A DNA stretch of 64,000 bases from Isoetes taiwanensis (Eukaryota; Streptophyta; Lycopodiopsida; Isoetales; Isoetaceae). A program made the translations under genes and the position numbers. Position 1 is the stretch's first letter; each line of letters opens with the position of its first letter. Below the pieces are notes generated by a model that saw only the letters and a program-made list of their open reading frames with translations, was not told where the DNA came from and did no database searches. The stretch covers positions 9,428,142 through 9,492,141 of the forward strand of contig JAJEKV010000020.1 in NCBI GenBank assembly GCA_021234155.1, in the 5' to 3' direction. Of this stretch, positions 33,184-44,488 are shown one piece after another.

Positions 33184-35590
33184 ATAAAAGGCAGTCAAAG
33201 GTGCCAAAAATGGCTAGAAGTGAGAGATATTTACAAAGGATGGGAAGTATGGCAGTAACCAAAGAAAACCTAGAAGCAGTTAGAGGACAGAGTATTGCGA
33301 TCTAGATTGCACAGTTCAATATATTGTGGATGACCTTGTTGAAATAAAGTCCCAATACATTGGACAGCTTCAAAAAGACAGGATTAATTTCATCTACTCC
33401 TTGTATAGAAATTCCTGCTATGATGAAGAAATAGAAATATTACTTTATCAATCGAAGGGCCTAAAGGTATGTATGAGAGCATTAAGATGGATTCTCGGCC
33501 TGAGCAAGACATCATTTTACAGATACTGGGAGCATGTCAGAAAAGGGCACAGGTTGTTCCAGCATGGCAATGCACTGACTTTGAAACCTAGAGCAAATGC
33601 TTTGAGGGCCATTGCAGTCTTCGAGAGCTTTGTGAGCCAAGATGAACGAACATGGTGTACGAGTGGTCCGAAGAGTATTGCCACAATATTACATCCAGAA
33701 AGAGTGCCTTAAAGAGATCAACTCCATTCTAAAAACTACTGGATGTCGGCCTCTTTCTCAATCATCTTTCAGCAGGTTATAGAAAACTCACTTCTCAGAC
33801 GTGTGTGTCTTGCAACAAATTCCATTCTCAAGTGCAACACATGCATTCAACTAAGGATACACTTGCATCAACTACAATAGAAAAAGAAAGGATGGCAATT
33901 AGAGAGCAATTTGTAGATCACCAATTAGACCAAATATCATGTAGACAGTTGTATTGGCAGTGGAGAACATTTTTTCAAATGTAGCCTGACAAATTTTTGT
34001 GTATAATCAATGATAAGTTGGACCAACACAAGACTTTCTTGCCAAAGCTAGATCCTTTGCCCAAGCTTTGTCAAAATGCTTTTCAGATGAAAGTAAGCTT
34101 GGCGGGTATCTTGACACATGGGCATGGAACCGACACCTATAGTCATTTTGTGCTTGATGTATGGAGGATGATCCGAATTTCCATGTGAGTTCTATTTTCA
34201 AGTGCTTGAGAATACAAGAGAGAGGATCGATAGAATGGAGAAGGTATTCTCTCTCAGCGCCCATTTTTTAGGCTTTGGATGATTAACCGCTTTGTTACCA
34301 AAGGCAGATAAAAGAGCTCACATCCAAGGTGTCAAAAGAAACAAGGAGGACTTGAGATGACGTTCTCATACTTGAGAAACAACTACCAGAGGAGCTATGT
34401 GTCCAATTGGACAACTGTTGGAAAGAAAACAAGAATAGATCGATGTTTGGGGCAATGTCATACTTGACAGCAGTAGGAGTATTCAAGATGAAGGTGGGGT
34501 TCATGATAGTTGGGCATACACATGATGATATAGATGCATTCTTCGGAACTTTCTCTACCAAGCTCAAGAGAGAAAACGTGACTAGTCTCCCTGAACCAAT
34601 GGATGTGTTTGAGAGCTGCATTGACCCCAACCCAATGGTTTCTTGATGGATGAGGTTGCACATTGGAAATTATTTGTCGAGAGATACTTACTAGATGGTA
34701 AGGAACAGTTGACATGACACACAAAGCCACTCCAGTTCAAGTTTTGGGTGAGGGATGGAATACCAAACATGCAATATAAGTGGAGACCAGGTGATACGTT
34801 GTGGATGCCTGTGTAAGGAATCGAATTGTGGGAAGTTCTTATTCTTAGAGGGAAGCCAAAACCTCATTTCAAGACTGTTAAAGACTCTAGCCAACTAGTG
34901 AAGGGCATCAAGGACTAGATAACGCACTGGGTGGATGTTCGAAATAGAAAGCACACTTCGTCCCAGAAGAAAAATCACATGGACTCCCTAATCAATTATT
35001 GGGAGAAAGTTGTGACATGCTTAGAAAAACAGTAAACCATGCAGGGGAGCTAAGAGATGGGTTCTTGCCGAGCCTAGATGGGAGGGTTCTCATGGAGCAA
35101 GCACATCAAAGAAAGTTGGTTTGGGTCCTAACAATGGCTCCAAATGGTTTGTGAAAAGCAAGGCATCAAAGCCGAAGTGGTTTGATCTTCCTGAGTGAGA
35201 TCCTTTTGAGGACATTAAGGAAGGATACTTTGTGCTAGTAAGGTCTGGCGATGAGGATTGTACACTATGGTTAGGAGTGGCACTCTCTGATGTTACCACT
35301 ACCATGCCTGATGGAGAGGAGTTGCATCCTGGATTCTAGGTTCAATATTGGGAGCCCGTTGGAAGGCACAAGAGGGGCAACTTGAAGAAGCAGTACACCG
35401 ACTGTCGGGAGAAGAAGTGGAGGGCAAATCCTGCTGATCCTCAAATGAGGGAATTGATGGAGTGTGTGGTATGGTCATATCCAACTTGTCTCATTTCAAA
35501 GGACAAGACCCATAAGATCCCCAAAAGGGAGATGGACAAAGCCATGAGCAACCTCCATGCTATAGCACTGTATGAGGGTAGATAATATTA
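33184..35590 (+). pseudogene. Decayed transposase-like gene (DUF7869-like, GHTHDDID motif)
   Basis: An ATG at 33210 starts a frame that shifts near 33300 into 33326-33712, with a helix-turn-helix-like stretch (RALRWILGLSKTSFYRYWEH). After stops, FLCIINDKLDQHKTFLPKL (about 33985-34045) is followed by LAGILTHGHGTDTYSHF. Then 34407-34646 has DNCWKENKNRSMFGAMSYL and FMIVGHTHDDIDAFFG. These blocks (D-x-x-D-Q-x-KT, DNCWKENKNR, GHTHxDID) match the domain I know as DUF7869 in plant and animal transposon-type proteins. The C-terminal part (35150-35585) has DLPE, YFVLVRSGDED and QYWEPVGRHKRG. At least four in-frame stops. The catalytic role is unproven for the family. Confidence 0.6.
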
Positions 35591-35699
35591 TTTGTAAACG
35601 GTGCTTGAAAATCTTGAAAACTTTCTCAACTCATGTTTTGTAAATTTCATTATTAAAACAAGTGACCCAGTTCTTGGTGTATGATGTGTATTTCTATTC

Positions 35700-35845
35700 A
35701 AGCATTCAATTCAATTTTTTATTTTTATTTTTATTTTTTATTTTTTTTGGTATGAGTTCCATTTTCAGCATGAGGCCCAAACGTCAGGATCTGACCCACT
35801 TTAATTAAATACGACTTAAATGTTATATTTAAGATTTTAGGTAAT
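35700..35845. repeat. ATTTTT-rich tract and repeat end shared with 24.7 kb
   Basis: 35711-35750 is a run of ATTTTT units. 35805-35835 (GACCCACTTTAATTAAATAC, then GACTT) is the reverse complement of the repeat end at 24703-24740. Confidence 0.6.
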
Positions 35846-36635
35846 GCGGCTAATAGAGCTTACATCTGCATCCGTGAGTTCGACACTGAATACCCTGCCT
35901 TCGCCATAAGGTTTTTTAAAATGCCTGAGAGGGATCTTTGCGATCGCTCAGATTCTAACTGTCCAGTTGCTCTCATAAGGATTTAGTTGAGCTAGGGGAT
36001 AAAATTGTTTAGTACTTTGCATTGTGACGTCTCAACTATCTGGAATGGGCATGAAAATGATTAGTACAATGCAATCTAGATTGATAGATAGCTATTTGGA
36101 TATCTGTGTGGAGCAGTTATTTTTTTATGCGTTTGAATGTCAGGGTGTCTTTTGATCAGTATGCCTGCACACAGTAAGAAACCAGATAAGTAGCTAAAGT
36201 TGTTTAAATTTTGTTAGAAGCAATACTAACAAATAATGATTAGTCAATTTAATGTAATAGAATAGAAGGTAGAAACGGAGTGTTCTAGTTTGTTACCTTG
36301 AGTTGTTTTATGGTCAAATAAGTTCGTCATAAACTATATTAGTAGTTTGAAGTGTTGTATTGCTTTTGGCTATTGATAGTAATGTGTCTTCTTTCTTTCT
36401 GATGCGCATCAAAGCAGTGTACACTGTCCATGTGCGAAGAGCTCATGCCTAAGATCGAGGACTATCTTGCCTAATATTAGGCCTTGATAACTATTGAACG
36501 TTATTGAATAAGCTGGACGAAGGGGAAGTTGTCTTCTATGAATCGTCCATGGCCTATTCTCAGGTTGGTGAAAGAAGTCAACTCTTGATATAGCCCCGTA
36601 GAGGTCATTTTCTCTAGTTGTGCTTTCTACAACTT
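35846..36635. other. No supported gene
   Basis: AT-rich stretch with no long frame, domain or terminal repeat recognised. Confidence 0.35.
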
Positions 36636-36953
36636 TTACGATAACAAAGTTTTGTGCATTTTTTGTATAATACCCCGAGCATTTTTTACTAGACCCTTTT
36701 CATTGTCCAAAAGCTTCATTATATATTGTTGTATTTTTTTTATAAGGGTTGATGTTCTGGTAGGATATGTGAAGTGCATGAGAAAGTCAGGACTCGCATA
36801 TGGATGATCATCTATTCTCGCATCGTTTTCAGTGATATGATCCAAGCTGTAATAAGGTCTTTCTTTTCTGGCAAGCTCTAATATTATATCTTTGATGAAA
36901 GCATTAACGTCCTTATTCGACACGGATCGGAAGCCCCTCGCATTCATCTGCAT
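36636..36953 (-). CDS. Unrecognised 105-residue open frame
   Basis: It reads MQMNARGFRSVSNKDVNAFI ... HPYASPDFLMHFTYPTRTS ... MKLLDNEKGL. The composition looks protein-like, but no family was recognised. A second minus frame (37113-36913) lies just upstream in another phase, possibly a partner exon. Confidence 0.25.
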   Translation of the reverse strand: MQMNARGFRSVSNKDVNAFIKDIILELARKERPYYSLDHITENDARIDDHPYASPDFLMHFTYPTRTSTLIKKIQQYIMKLLDNEKGLVKNARGIIQKMHKTLLS

Positions 36954-36959
36954 TTGTTA

Positions 36960-38180
36960 ATATACTTGGAGGAAAAAGGAACTGCTTTGACTTTTTAGGC
37001 TCATTCTTATGCAATACAAATCTATTGGCCTTTGTTTTGTTTATTGTCCCCTTTTTTTTTTGAGGGGAACTAAAACTTTTTATATTATATAACAAGAAAA
37101 GTATAGTTTTCATGCTAATAGAGGATTATGATGGGAGTAATCTCAACATCTTCGTCCCCTATTTGCAGAAAATTAGTAAGTGCTCTAGAAGCAAATAGAT
37201 ATGAAGCCCACAATTGCTCTGATAGCTGAACTCTAGAAAAGCATATATTTCTTATCCACATCGTAACCAGAAATCTACATGAAATGATACCTGTCAAAGA
37301 ATGACCTCAATAACACAAATATAAGAAGCTCAGAGCTCAGAGTTTGCTGATGCATCGAAGCAGCCTTGCTTAGTAGTACAAGGCCCCTAGCTCTACACCG
37401 ATAAGGAAACTTAAAAACGTAAAGCCCATTCATCTAGGAGCTCATCCCTAGGTAGACTTATCAGAAGTAAGCTACATTGTTGGGAATGCCTCTAATTGTT
37501 CAACAAATTCTGCACAAAATTCTCAAGTTGCAATTCTAACAAGGAGTCTATCGAAAAGTGAATCCCATTCTCTAGGAGCTCATCCCTAGGTAGACTTAGC
37601 AAAAATAATCTCCATCATCAGTACCGCATATTGGAAAATTCATTTCTTGCTCAAGATTGAAAATCCTGTAAGTTCCCCGACAAAGAATCTTTTTCATCAT
37701 CAATTCTAGAGACTGGATCTTTCTACTAGCAAGAAAGAGTGGAAAGAAAGGGCCATAGATAAATTTCTTTCCGGAAGAATAGATTTATATATCTCCTGCT
37801 GAAAAAAGAATGCAAATTTTCTTCTTTACCTATTCTTGCAGCCTTTATTCTTCGCCTTATAGGTCGGCATCCAAATGGATCTACCATTTTGGCGTATCTA
37901 TTTACAACATAGTACAAAGCACCAAAGAACAAAACCTCGTTAGAGTATTACTTGCTACAAAAATGCCACCGAAAAGAATAGATTTGCAAAGCTCCAGCAG
38001 GTCTTTCCTTCGACTGCTTCTGGTAAGTAAGAAATCCGGTCCTGCTAGCCTCGAAATACACGATTTCTCTTCTCAATTCCTCCGATGTGCTAGTTGGTGA
38101 AGAGGAGGGCGCACGTTGCCCTACCGACCAAGAACAGCGCCATCATTGGCTCTAACATAGTAATTCAAACTATTTTTACT
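36960..38180. other. No supported gene; one short direct repeat
   Basis: CTAGGAGCTCATCCCTAGGTAGACTTA-type sequence occurs at about 37434 and 37572 (spacing about 138 bp). No ORF with a recognisable domain. Confidence 0.35.
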
Positions 38181-38411
38181 GTGTCTTCTTTTGGTCTAGT
38201 GGTAACACACTAGTTCCTTAGCAATGTGGTCTTGAGTTCGAGACCTGGGTAATCAGACTTGGTATTGTTGGGGTCAAATCCCAACCATCAAATGTAAGGT
38301 GGTTGGGGCAAGGGCCCAACCGAGCAAATGTAGTGGTGTATGGTCACATGTCCAGTTGGACGTTGCCTAGTGGCGTGATGTTAAAACTACTATCTATCTA
38401 TCTACCTATTT
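38181..38411 (+). mobile_element. tRNA-derived SINE
   Basis: A good A box (TGGTCTAGTGGT, about 38195-38206) and B box (GAGTTCGAGACC, about 38233-38244) at tRNA-like spacing form the head. A tRNA-unrelated body of about 140 bp follows (GGTTGGGGCAAGGGCCCAAC), ending in a CTAT simple-repeat tail (38390-38410). This is the classic SINE layout. Target duplications were not defined. Confidence 0.75.
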
Positions 38412-39530
38412 TGTCCACATTATGAGTTCGTTATCTGTGGCATTTCAAACTGGCTATTATATTGCGCAATTGAAGAGAGGAGCAGATGTTACATAAGATT
38501 GTGCATGTTTTGGTAGGTAGAAGTATGTCAAGAGCGTAGAAGAATGACATCAGCATATTGGATTTGGGTTTCCAATGGTTAGCTGGGTTTTTTCTCTTGT
38601 AATATCGATGGTTTTTAAGGAGCTTCTATTTTAGGCTATTTAGGTTAGCAGGCGGAGTTGGTGGCTGCGGAGCATATCGATGAAAGGGAGCTATTTAATC
38701 GAGTATGCCATTCTTGTTGTCGCCATCTTGGGCGGTGTTCCACAATAGGGCTAAGGGGCGAGGAGCATATCAATCGCATGTCCGAGAATCATCCTAATCG
38801 TAAAACAAACAAGGTGTTTTACAAAGAGGGGCTAGGTTTCTTGGGAATCACTAGGCCGCTCGTCCCAAAAAAAGCAAGGCACACATGCGATGGCACATTA
38901 GGGATGATGGTTTCATCAAAAGATTTGATGCTTTGGCGATGATCTGTTATTGCAATTTTGTTGCTTCGGTTGGGAAGGAATGCTTACTCTTGGCTTGAAG
39001 GTGCTTCGCCGCTTCTCGGGTGCTTCCAATTTGGCGTGGGTTCAAATCCCTAGCGGCGGCAATTTTAATTATGCTTTATTTCACTTATTGTTGAACTGTT
39101 GCTCTTGTTATGGTTTTTGCAGGCTGTGAATGTTAATATACATGCCTCTTGGAATCTAATCATGCAAGGCAGGGGACATTTCTGCAATTGGCATTGCACA
39201 CACATAAATGCTCGGTGTTTTTCTTTGTTATTTTAATTTTCCAATGTTTACATGGATAGGAATCACGCAGCAAAGGTTTTTGCTTCTTGTATATTGAATA
39301 TGCAGGCGCTTGTTGCATGCAATGCAATTTGTTGTATTCATGTTCATCATGTGGCAGTTGTATTGTTTTGGATGATGCTGTTGACTTATCATCACTTTAT
39401 CACTATGGTTGGATAATTTTAGTGTGACGTGGAAATTGGGATTTGACCCCATTTGACTTCCAAGGGACAGCCATATATTGTGCATTGGGAATATATATGA
39501 CATATAAAATTCTTATAATCAATGGCTGAG
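38412..39530. other. No supported gene
   Basis: A B-box-like GGGTTCAAATCCCTAGCGG lies at about 39038-39057 and resembles a tRNA 3' half, but no A box or folding acceptor partner was found. The frame at 38658-38942 has no domain. Confidence 0.35.
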
Positions 39531-39539
39531 ATTGAGCGA

Positions 39540-39803
39540 TTATAGAAATTGAGCGATTATACTAATGTATAATCGAAGGACTTCAAACTCTTGCCATAGC
39601 GTGGATGCATTAATAGTTGTTTTTCCTGCTCCTTTGACTATGGGTCCTATTTGTCTAAAGTCGCCCACTACTATCATGCACTTCCCATCAAATGATAGGT
39701 CATTACCACATAGATTTTGTAATAAGTGATTTGCAGCGAATATTGCGGCTTTGTTAGCTATAGGAATTTCGTCCCATATTATCGTCTTGCTTTTGAGTAG
39801 CAA
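39540..39803 (-). mobile_element. Helitron/PIF1-type helicase fragment
   Basis: The frame contains TIIWDEIPIANKAAIFAANH (helicase motif II), LLQNLCGNDLSFDGK and VVGDFRQIGPIV (motif III), then LWQEFEVLRL. This is the PIF1 helicase of Helitron RepHel proteins. Walker A and the later motifs are absent, so only a short internal fragment of about 88 residues remains. In Helitrons this enzyme unwinds DNA during rolling-circle transposition. This piece is inert. Confidence 0.8.
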
Positions 39804-40083
39804 TTATGCTTGACCACCTGTTCTCATCAGTTTTCAACAACTGGTATTTGAAATAATGAATGTGATGTTCGTCCCCTCCGATATTGTAATGCAGCTAGTG
39901 CCACACAGGAGGACTATCATTTCAGATGCTCTAATGCACATGCATACTGTATTCAAGAGGTATGTCTTTCATGTTCCTGCTTTTCCCACCCACGAAGAGT
40001 GGCTTGGTTACAATATCATTTTCGTGCAAAATACGTTGAATGAAGTTGAAAATATCCTGTTAGGTTTGATATTGATATTGATT

Positions 40084-41242
40084 TTACAGGTGATCAACAA
40101 GGATTTTAAGTCCCTTAGCAATCTGAAATGCGACATCTCGATTGTTTGTAAAATTCTGCAATAGATCCTCTGCCATATGTAATCGAAACTTGGCCCACAG
40201 ATCTAAAGCGGGTCTGCTAATGAATCCACTAGTCTTGGTGCAAGCAACACCATCATCAAGGCCTAATATTCCAACATAAGTTTGGACTAGCAGGGAACCC
40301 CATACAAACAGCAAGCTCCATTATAGTATTTCGAGCATGGTGTTTGTCCAAGAATCTGCATCCATCTACAATATGACAAGCATAGTCTAACAAGTGAAAT
40401 CCTGATAAGATGCAAAAGTCGCGGCAATGATTTCAAAAAACCCATAATGCAGTGAGCTTGGCAACTTCACAATTGAATTCAAGAGAAGTTGTATTGCGCG
40501 CAGTCATGTGGTCATACATCTGCACAATCCGTATCAGCAAAACAGCTTAGTTTCAGAACCTTAAGCACGTAGCACATATTCAATTTTGAGCATTAGAATC
40601 TCCATCATAACATGCCCTTCATATTACTTGAGTCTGAATATCATGTGCAAAAGCATAAGATGTTGCTTCACAGCTATTATGTACGCAGATAGTAATGGGG
40701 CATGGTTGCAGCGAAGAATAAGCCAATATAACAGCTTCTTCTGCGATAGCTGTTTTAACTTGATGCTTGACAAACCGGAATGGGCATTTATACAACTTAC
40801 TGCTATCTTGACATCAGTTCCTATCACATGATAATTTGGGTTATCCATTTTGAGATTCAGAAACATCACACCGGTTGTACCAAACTTGATGCCAAAAGCA
40901 GGTCACTGCCTAACTTGTAGGGCAACCCATCATTAACCTTAGAAAAACTTTCGTTATTGCATTTCCTCCATAATGCAGTGGCCCTTTATCTTCGGAGGAA
41001 TGAAGCCTGAAAACCTCAGAAAAATAATTGGGTAACTGCTGCACTCTTTCTTCATCAAGAGCTGCTCTGCTACAAGTGGCTTGCGCAAGATAAAGGGGCC
41101 TGAAAACCAAGATAAGAATTAAGCAAATGAGATAATGTAACCTATTATGACAATCCCAATTTAATGAGAAGATTTTCTTTATTAAGTTTTGTACACCGGA
41201 TTGGCATGCAGTAGAGTTGTCTGTGACATCGCTTGCGGACAT
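40084..41242 (-). pseudogene. Unrecognised multi-exon gene or gene relic
   Basis: Minus-strand pieces with plausible splice borders: PLYLAQATCSRAALDEERVQ ... NYFSEVFRLHSSED (about 41100-40920); FGTTGVMFLNLKMDNPNYHV ... DVKIA followed by GTAAGT (about 40885-40800); MYDHMTARNTTSLEFNCEVA (after an AG at about 40520); FHLLDYACHIVDGCRFLDKH ... MGFPASPN (about 40410-40300); and, one frame off, ALDLWAKFRLHMAEDLLQNF ... LKILVDHL (40215-40084). The helical, HEAT-like look suggests a host scaffold protein, but I could not name it. The last two pieces need a frameshift, so it is probably a relic. Confidence 0.35.
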
Positions 41243-41457
41243 GCAGAGGAAAAGGGAGCTCGTGTGTAGAAGTTATATTGGCATGAAACTTCAGATCTTG
41301 CTCACTCACGTAGCAATTGGCTGTTGAATACCCTGATAAATCCCTGCACAAGCTACTAGCATCTACATACTCTAATTAACATGGAAATGTTCAGGCATAT
41401 GTGGAGTTATTGGGAGGCTCACAACTTGTCATAAACTCACGTTCCCAAGGTAGAAAT

Positions 41458-42290
41458 GATGTCTGCTTTTCAAGTGCCCATCCGGCTGTAAATCCTTTTC
41501 TTTCTTAAGTTTAATATTTTTCTCATCAATGTTGTTTGATGGAGGTATAACAGTTCTGATAGTCTTCTGAGTACAGTAGTTTCTGTATTGCCAACTACAG
41601 AAACACAAGCTGATTCTTCTGACAGCCAAAAACCATGAAGTTCAGGGGAACTTTTGGATGCCTAGGACATGCCACCCACGCATATATTGACCATCAATGA
41701 TGAAGTATTGCTTCTTCAATAGATTCACTTTTATACAATATTGGTTATTCTACATTTGCTATACCTGTATCGTATGTAATTAGCCAAGTATATGCAAGCT
41801 TCCATCCCACAATATTTGTGTCAGCCCTACAAACAGAATTCGCCATCCGGGAAAATTAGCCTTGAGTAATGGTGTCTGCCTTTTCCTAAGGCCTTTGCAT
41901 ATCTGGCTTTAAATCCTTCCCTTTTCTGTCACCAATATTGCTTAATGGAAATATGGCAGTTCTGATAGGCTTCTCAGTACAGGGGTTTCTGTATTACCAG
42001 CTGCAGAACCACAAACCTATTCTCTTCTCAGCTGAATAACATGAAGTTCAGGGGGTGGGACATACAAGAACACCCACATCAAGGAAGACTGAATCCTTAA
42101 TTCAGTGATAAACACAATGTTGTATCTTCAACAGGTTTTGACTTTCATACAGTATGGATATTTCACAGTTGCTATGCCTGTATCCTATGTAATTAGGCAA
42201 GTGCATGCATGCTTTCATGCCATGATTTTCAACAGCCCCTATAAAGAAAATTTGGCATCCGTGCAAGTTACCCTTGAATTCTTGCACGTT
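41458..42290. repeat. Two diverged direct repeats of about 415 bp
   Basis: Copy one (about 41458-41875) and copy two (about 41876-42290) share CTGTAAATCCTT/CTTTAAATCCTT, CAGTTCTGATAG, GTTTCTGTATT, CATGAAGTTCAGGGG and CCTGTATC-TATGTAATTAG blocks in the same order. The array lies directly downstream of the PPR gene. No coding capacity. Confidence 0.7.
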
Positions 42291-42338
42291 TCATTAACCT
42301 TTCATCTGCACATTTCAAAGAAAATGCCCTAAAAATTC

Positions 42339-44336
42339 TCAACTCATTTGGAACTCAACACTCGGAACACGAGCTCCTAAAGCCAACAGTTTCTGTGCCT
42401 CATCTAATTTTCCCACTTTACAAAGTTTGTCAACAAGGTCCCTAAATGTTAAAGCCCTAGGAGCAAAACCTTTCTCAACCATCCGCTCACAAACGTCTAC
42501 TGCTGCACTATATCTCTCATTCTCGCAAAGAGCAAGAAAGAGAGTGTTATAGCTCACAGCATCGGGATGACACTTATTTGAAGTGATAACCTCGAAAAAT
42601 CCTTCAGCTTCATCCAACTTTCCAACTTTACACAGGCCCTTCAGGAATGAGTTAAACGTTATGATATTTGGGTGACAACTTCTCTGAGCCATCTCCTGTA
42701 GTAAAGATTTTGCATCATCGACTCGTCTAGCATCTGACAGTCCATCAATAAGGGATGTGTATGTTTTGACATCTGGATGACAGCCGGTTTCTGCCATCTC
42801 TTGGAAGACGACCATTGCCTCATCTAGATTCTCAGCTTTACAAAGTCCATCTACGAATATATTATATGTGACAACATTAGGATTGCAGCCATTTGCTGAC
42901 ATAATCTTCATAAATTCAGAAGCTTCTGCCATTTGCTTTAACCTGCAGAGACCTGTAAGAACAGAGTTGTACGTGACGACATCTGGAGGACAGTTGCTTG
43001 CCTTCATCTCTTCAATCATTTTAAGTGCATCGTCTATCCTCTCTAACGTACACAACATGTCAATAAGAGCATTGAAAATTATAATGTTGGGTTTATGCCC
43101 ATCCCTAACCATTCTCTCAAATATTTCAAGTGCTTCAATGGCCTTCTCTTGTCTACAAAGCCCATGAAATATGGTACTATAAGTAACAAAATTAGGATTG
43201 CAACCTTTATCTGACATGGTGTCAAAAAGCGCTTTTGCTTTTTCCACCCTGGTAGATTTACATAGGCCATTTATGAGTGCATTATATGTCACAGTGTTGG
43301 GAACACAACCCTTACAAACCATTTCTTCAAAAAGTTTTTCTGCCTCATCTACTCTGCTTACTCTGCAAAGGCCATTGATCAAAGCATTATAGGTTATCAC
43401 GTCTGGCACAAACCCTTTTTCGACAGCTAGCTCAAAAAAGTTCACAGCCTCATCCACCCTAGTTTCTTTGTAGTACCAATGTAGCAGGGTATTATAGGTA
43501 ATAGCATTTGGAATGCACCCTCTTTCTTCCATGACCTGCAAAAGGTTTTGTGCTTCTGACAATCTACCTTCACTGCATAAACCAGTAATAAGGGTATTGT
43601 ATGTTACAACATCTGGAACACAACCTCTCTCAGCCATTTTTAAGAGCAACTTTTCAGCTTCCTCAACATTCCCAGATTTACAAAGTCCATCAATCAAAAT
43701 GTTGTAAACAACCACAGCAGGATCGTATCCCTCTTTCATTTTCTCATTAAGGAACTGATACGCCTCATTCACTTTACCTTCTTTACAAAGGCATCTCACC
43801 AAAATCCCTACGGTATAGCAATTTGGAGAACAACCAGACACCAACATTTTCATGTAGATATTATGCACGTGCTCATACAAAGATTCCGACATCAATATAA
43901 CAAGAAGACGATTATATACATTTACATTATGCTTATAACCCCTTTGTTTCTCTGCCCATTTCCAAAATCCTAATGCAACTCTTGCATCAAAAATATACCC
44001 AAGTAGTTTAGTCACAAGCTCAGGCCTTAGAGGCCTACTCCCGGATGTCAGAACATCACCAAAATTCCCTTCCATAATCTTTGGAACAAGGTTTCCCACT
44101 ACATCATTTTTATTCAAACAAGCTGCAAGAGAATTAAGAACAACTCTTTTCTTTGAATCAACTGTATCCAACTCTATGTCCTGGCCAGGCTGTGTCTTCA
44201 AAATGTTCCCTTCAAAATGCGAGCTGGGCTGAGCACAACAACGTACCTCTACGAGTATCCGACCAGTTCTGCTGCAAATTAGATCTGTCGACCTTGGAAC
44301 GCCTGTAAATGTAGCTCCCGGTTGGAAGGCGTCCAT
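42339..44336 (-). CDS. P-class pentatricopeptide repeat protein, intronless
   Basis: The 665-residue open frame has an N-terminal extension of about 137 residues, compatible with an organelle transit peptide (few acidic residues and several Arg/Ser in the first 40). It is followed by fourteen unbroken 35-residue PPR motifs (residues about 138-627) and a partial fifteenth. Each repeat has the V-x-TYN-x-LI-x-GLC ... A ... F-x-x-M-x-x-x-G-x-x-P[ND] pattern. There is no E, DYW, SMR or RRM domain, so it is P-class. These bind organellar RNA, usually in plastids or mitochondria, and act in processing or translation. Repeat-specific residues 5/35 are NN, GA, ND, NN, ND, NN, NN, SN, ND, NN, ND, TN, ND, NR. 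The target is unknown. Confidence 0.93.
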   Translation of the reverse strand: MDAFQPGATFTGVPRSTDLICSRTGRILVEVRCCAQPSSHFEGNILKTQPGQDIELDTVDSKKRVVLNSLAACLNKNDVVGNLVPKIMEGNFGDVLTSGSRPLRPELVTKLLGYIFDARVALGFWKWAEKQRGYKHNVNVYNRLLVILMSESLYEHVHNIYMKMLVSGCSPNCYTVGILVRCLCKEGKVNEAYQFLNEKMKEGYDPAVVVYNILIDGLCKSGNVEEAEKLLLKMAERGCVPDVVTYNTLITGLCSEGRLSEAQNLLQVMEERGCIPNAITYNTLLHWYYKETRVDEAVNFFELAVEKGFVPDVITYNALINGLCRVSRVDEAEKLFEEMVCKGCVPNTVTYNALINGLCKSTRVEKAKALFDTMSDKGCNPNFVTYSTIFHGLCRQEKAIEALEIFERMVRDGHKPNIIIFNALIDMLCTLERIDDALKMIEEMKASNCPPDVVTYNSVLTGLCRLKQMAEASEFMKIMSANGCNPNVVTYNIFVDGLCKAENLDEAMVVFQEMAETGCHPDVKTYTSLIDGLSDARRVDDAKSLLQEMAQRSCHPNIITFNSFLKGLCKVGKLDEAEGFFEVITSNKCHPDAVSYNTLFLALCENERYSAAVDVCERMVEKGFAPRALTFRDLVDKLCKVGKLDEAQKLLALGARVPSVEFQMS

Positions 44337-44488
44337 CGGTCAGACCTCCTAGACGGACTCACTAGCTAACAATCAGAGGACTTGCATGAAGCTAAAATGT
44401 GGATCACCCATTTTTGTGTGCTTATCTGGACGAAAGAAACTGTGGCCGTTGATCAGGCATAAATTAGGGAATAATCACCAAATCAATA
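44337..44488 (-). promoter_or_regulatory. Upstream region of the PPR gene
   Basis: About 150 bp separate the PPR start codon from the next open frame upstream on the same strand. No clear TATA box was seen. The promoter presumably lies here or within 44.5-44.85 kb. Inference only. Confidence 0.3.

Noticed and set aside
37100-38110. Organelle DNA insertion (NUPT/NUMT)
   Set aside because: Composition felt organelle-like, but no organelle gene could be recognised.
39010-39060. tRNA gene near 39.04 kb
   Set aside because: Only a B-box-like 3' half is present; no A box, anticodon arm or matching acceptor strand could be folded.
39540-39803. Functional PIF1 helicase gene
   Set aside because: Only motifs II-III remain; Walker A and the C-terminal motifs are absent.
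42868-43707. Plus-strand open frames inside the PPR gene
   Set aside because: They are antisense shadows of the repeated PPR codons.
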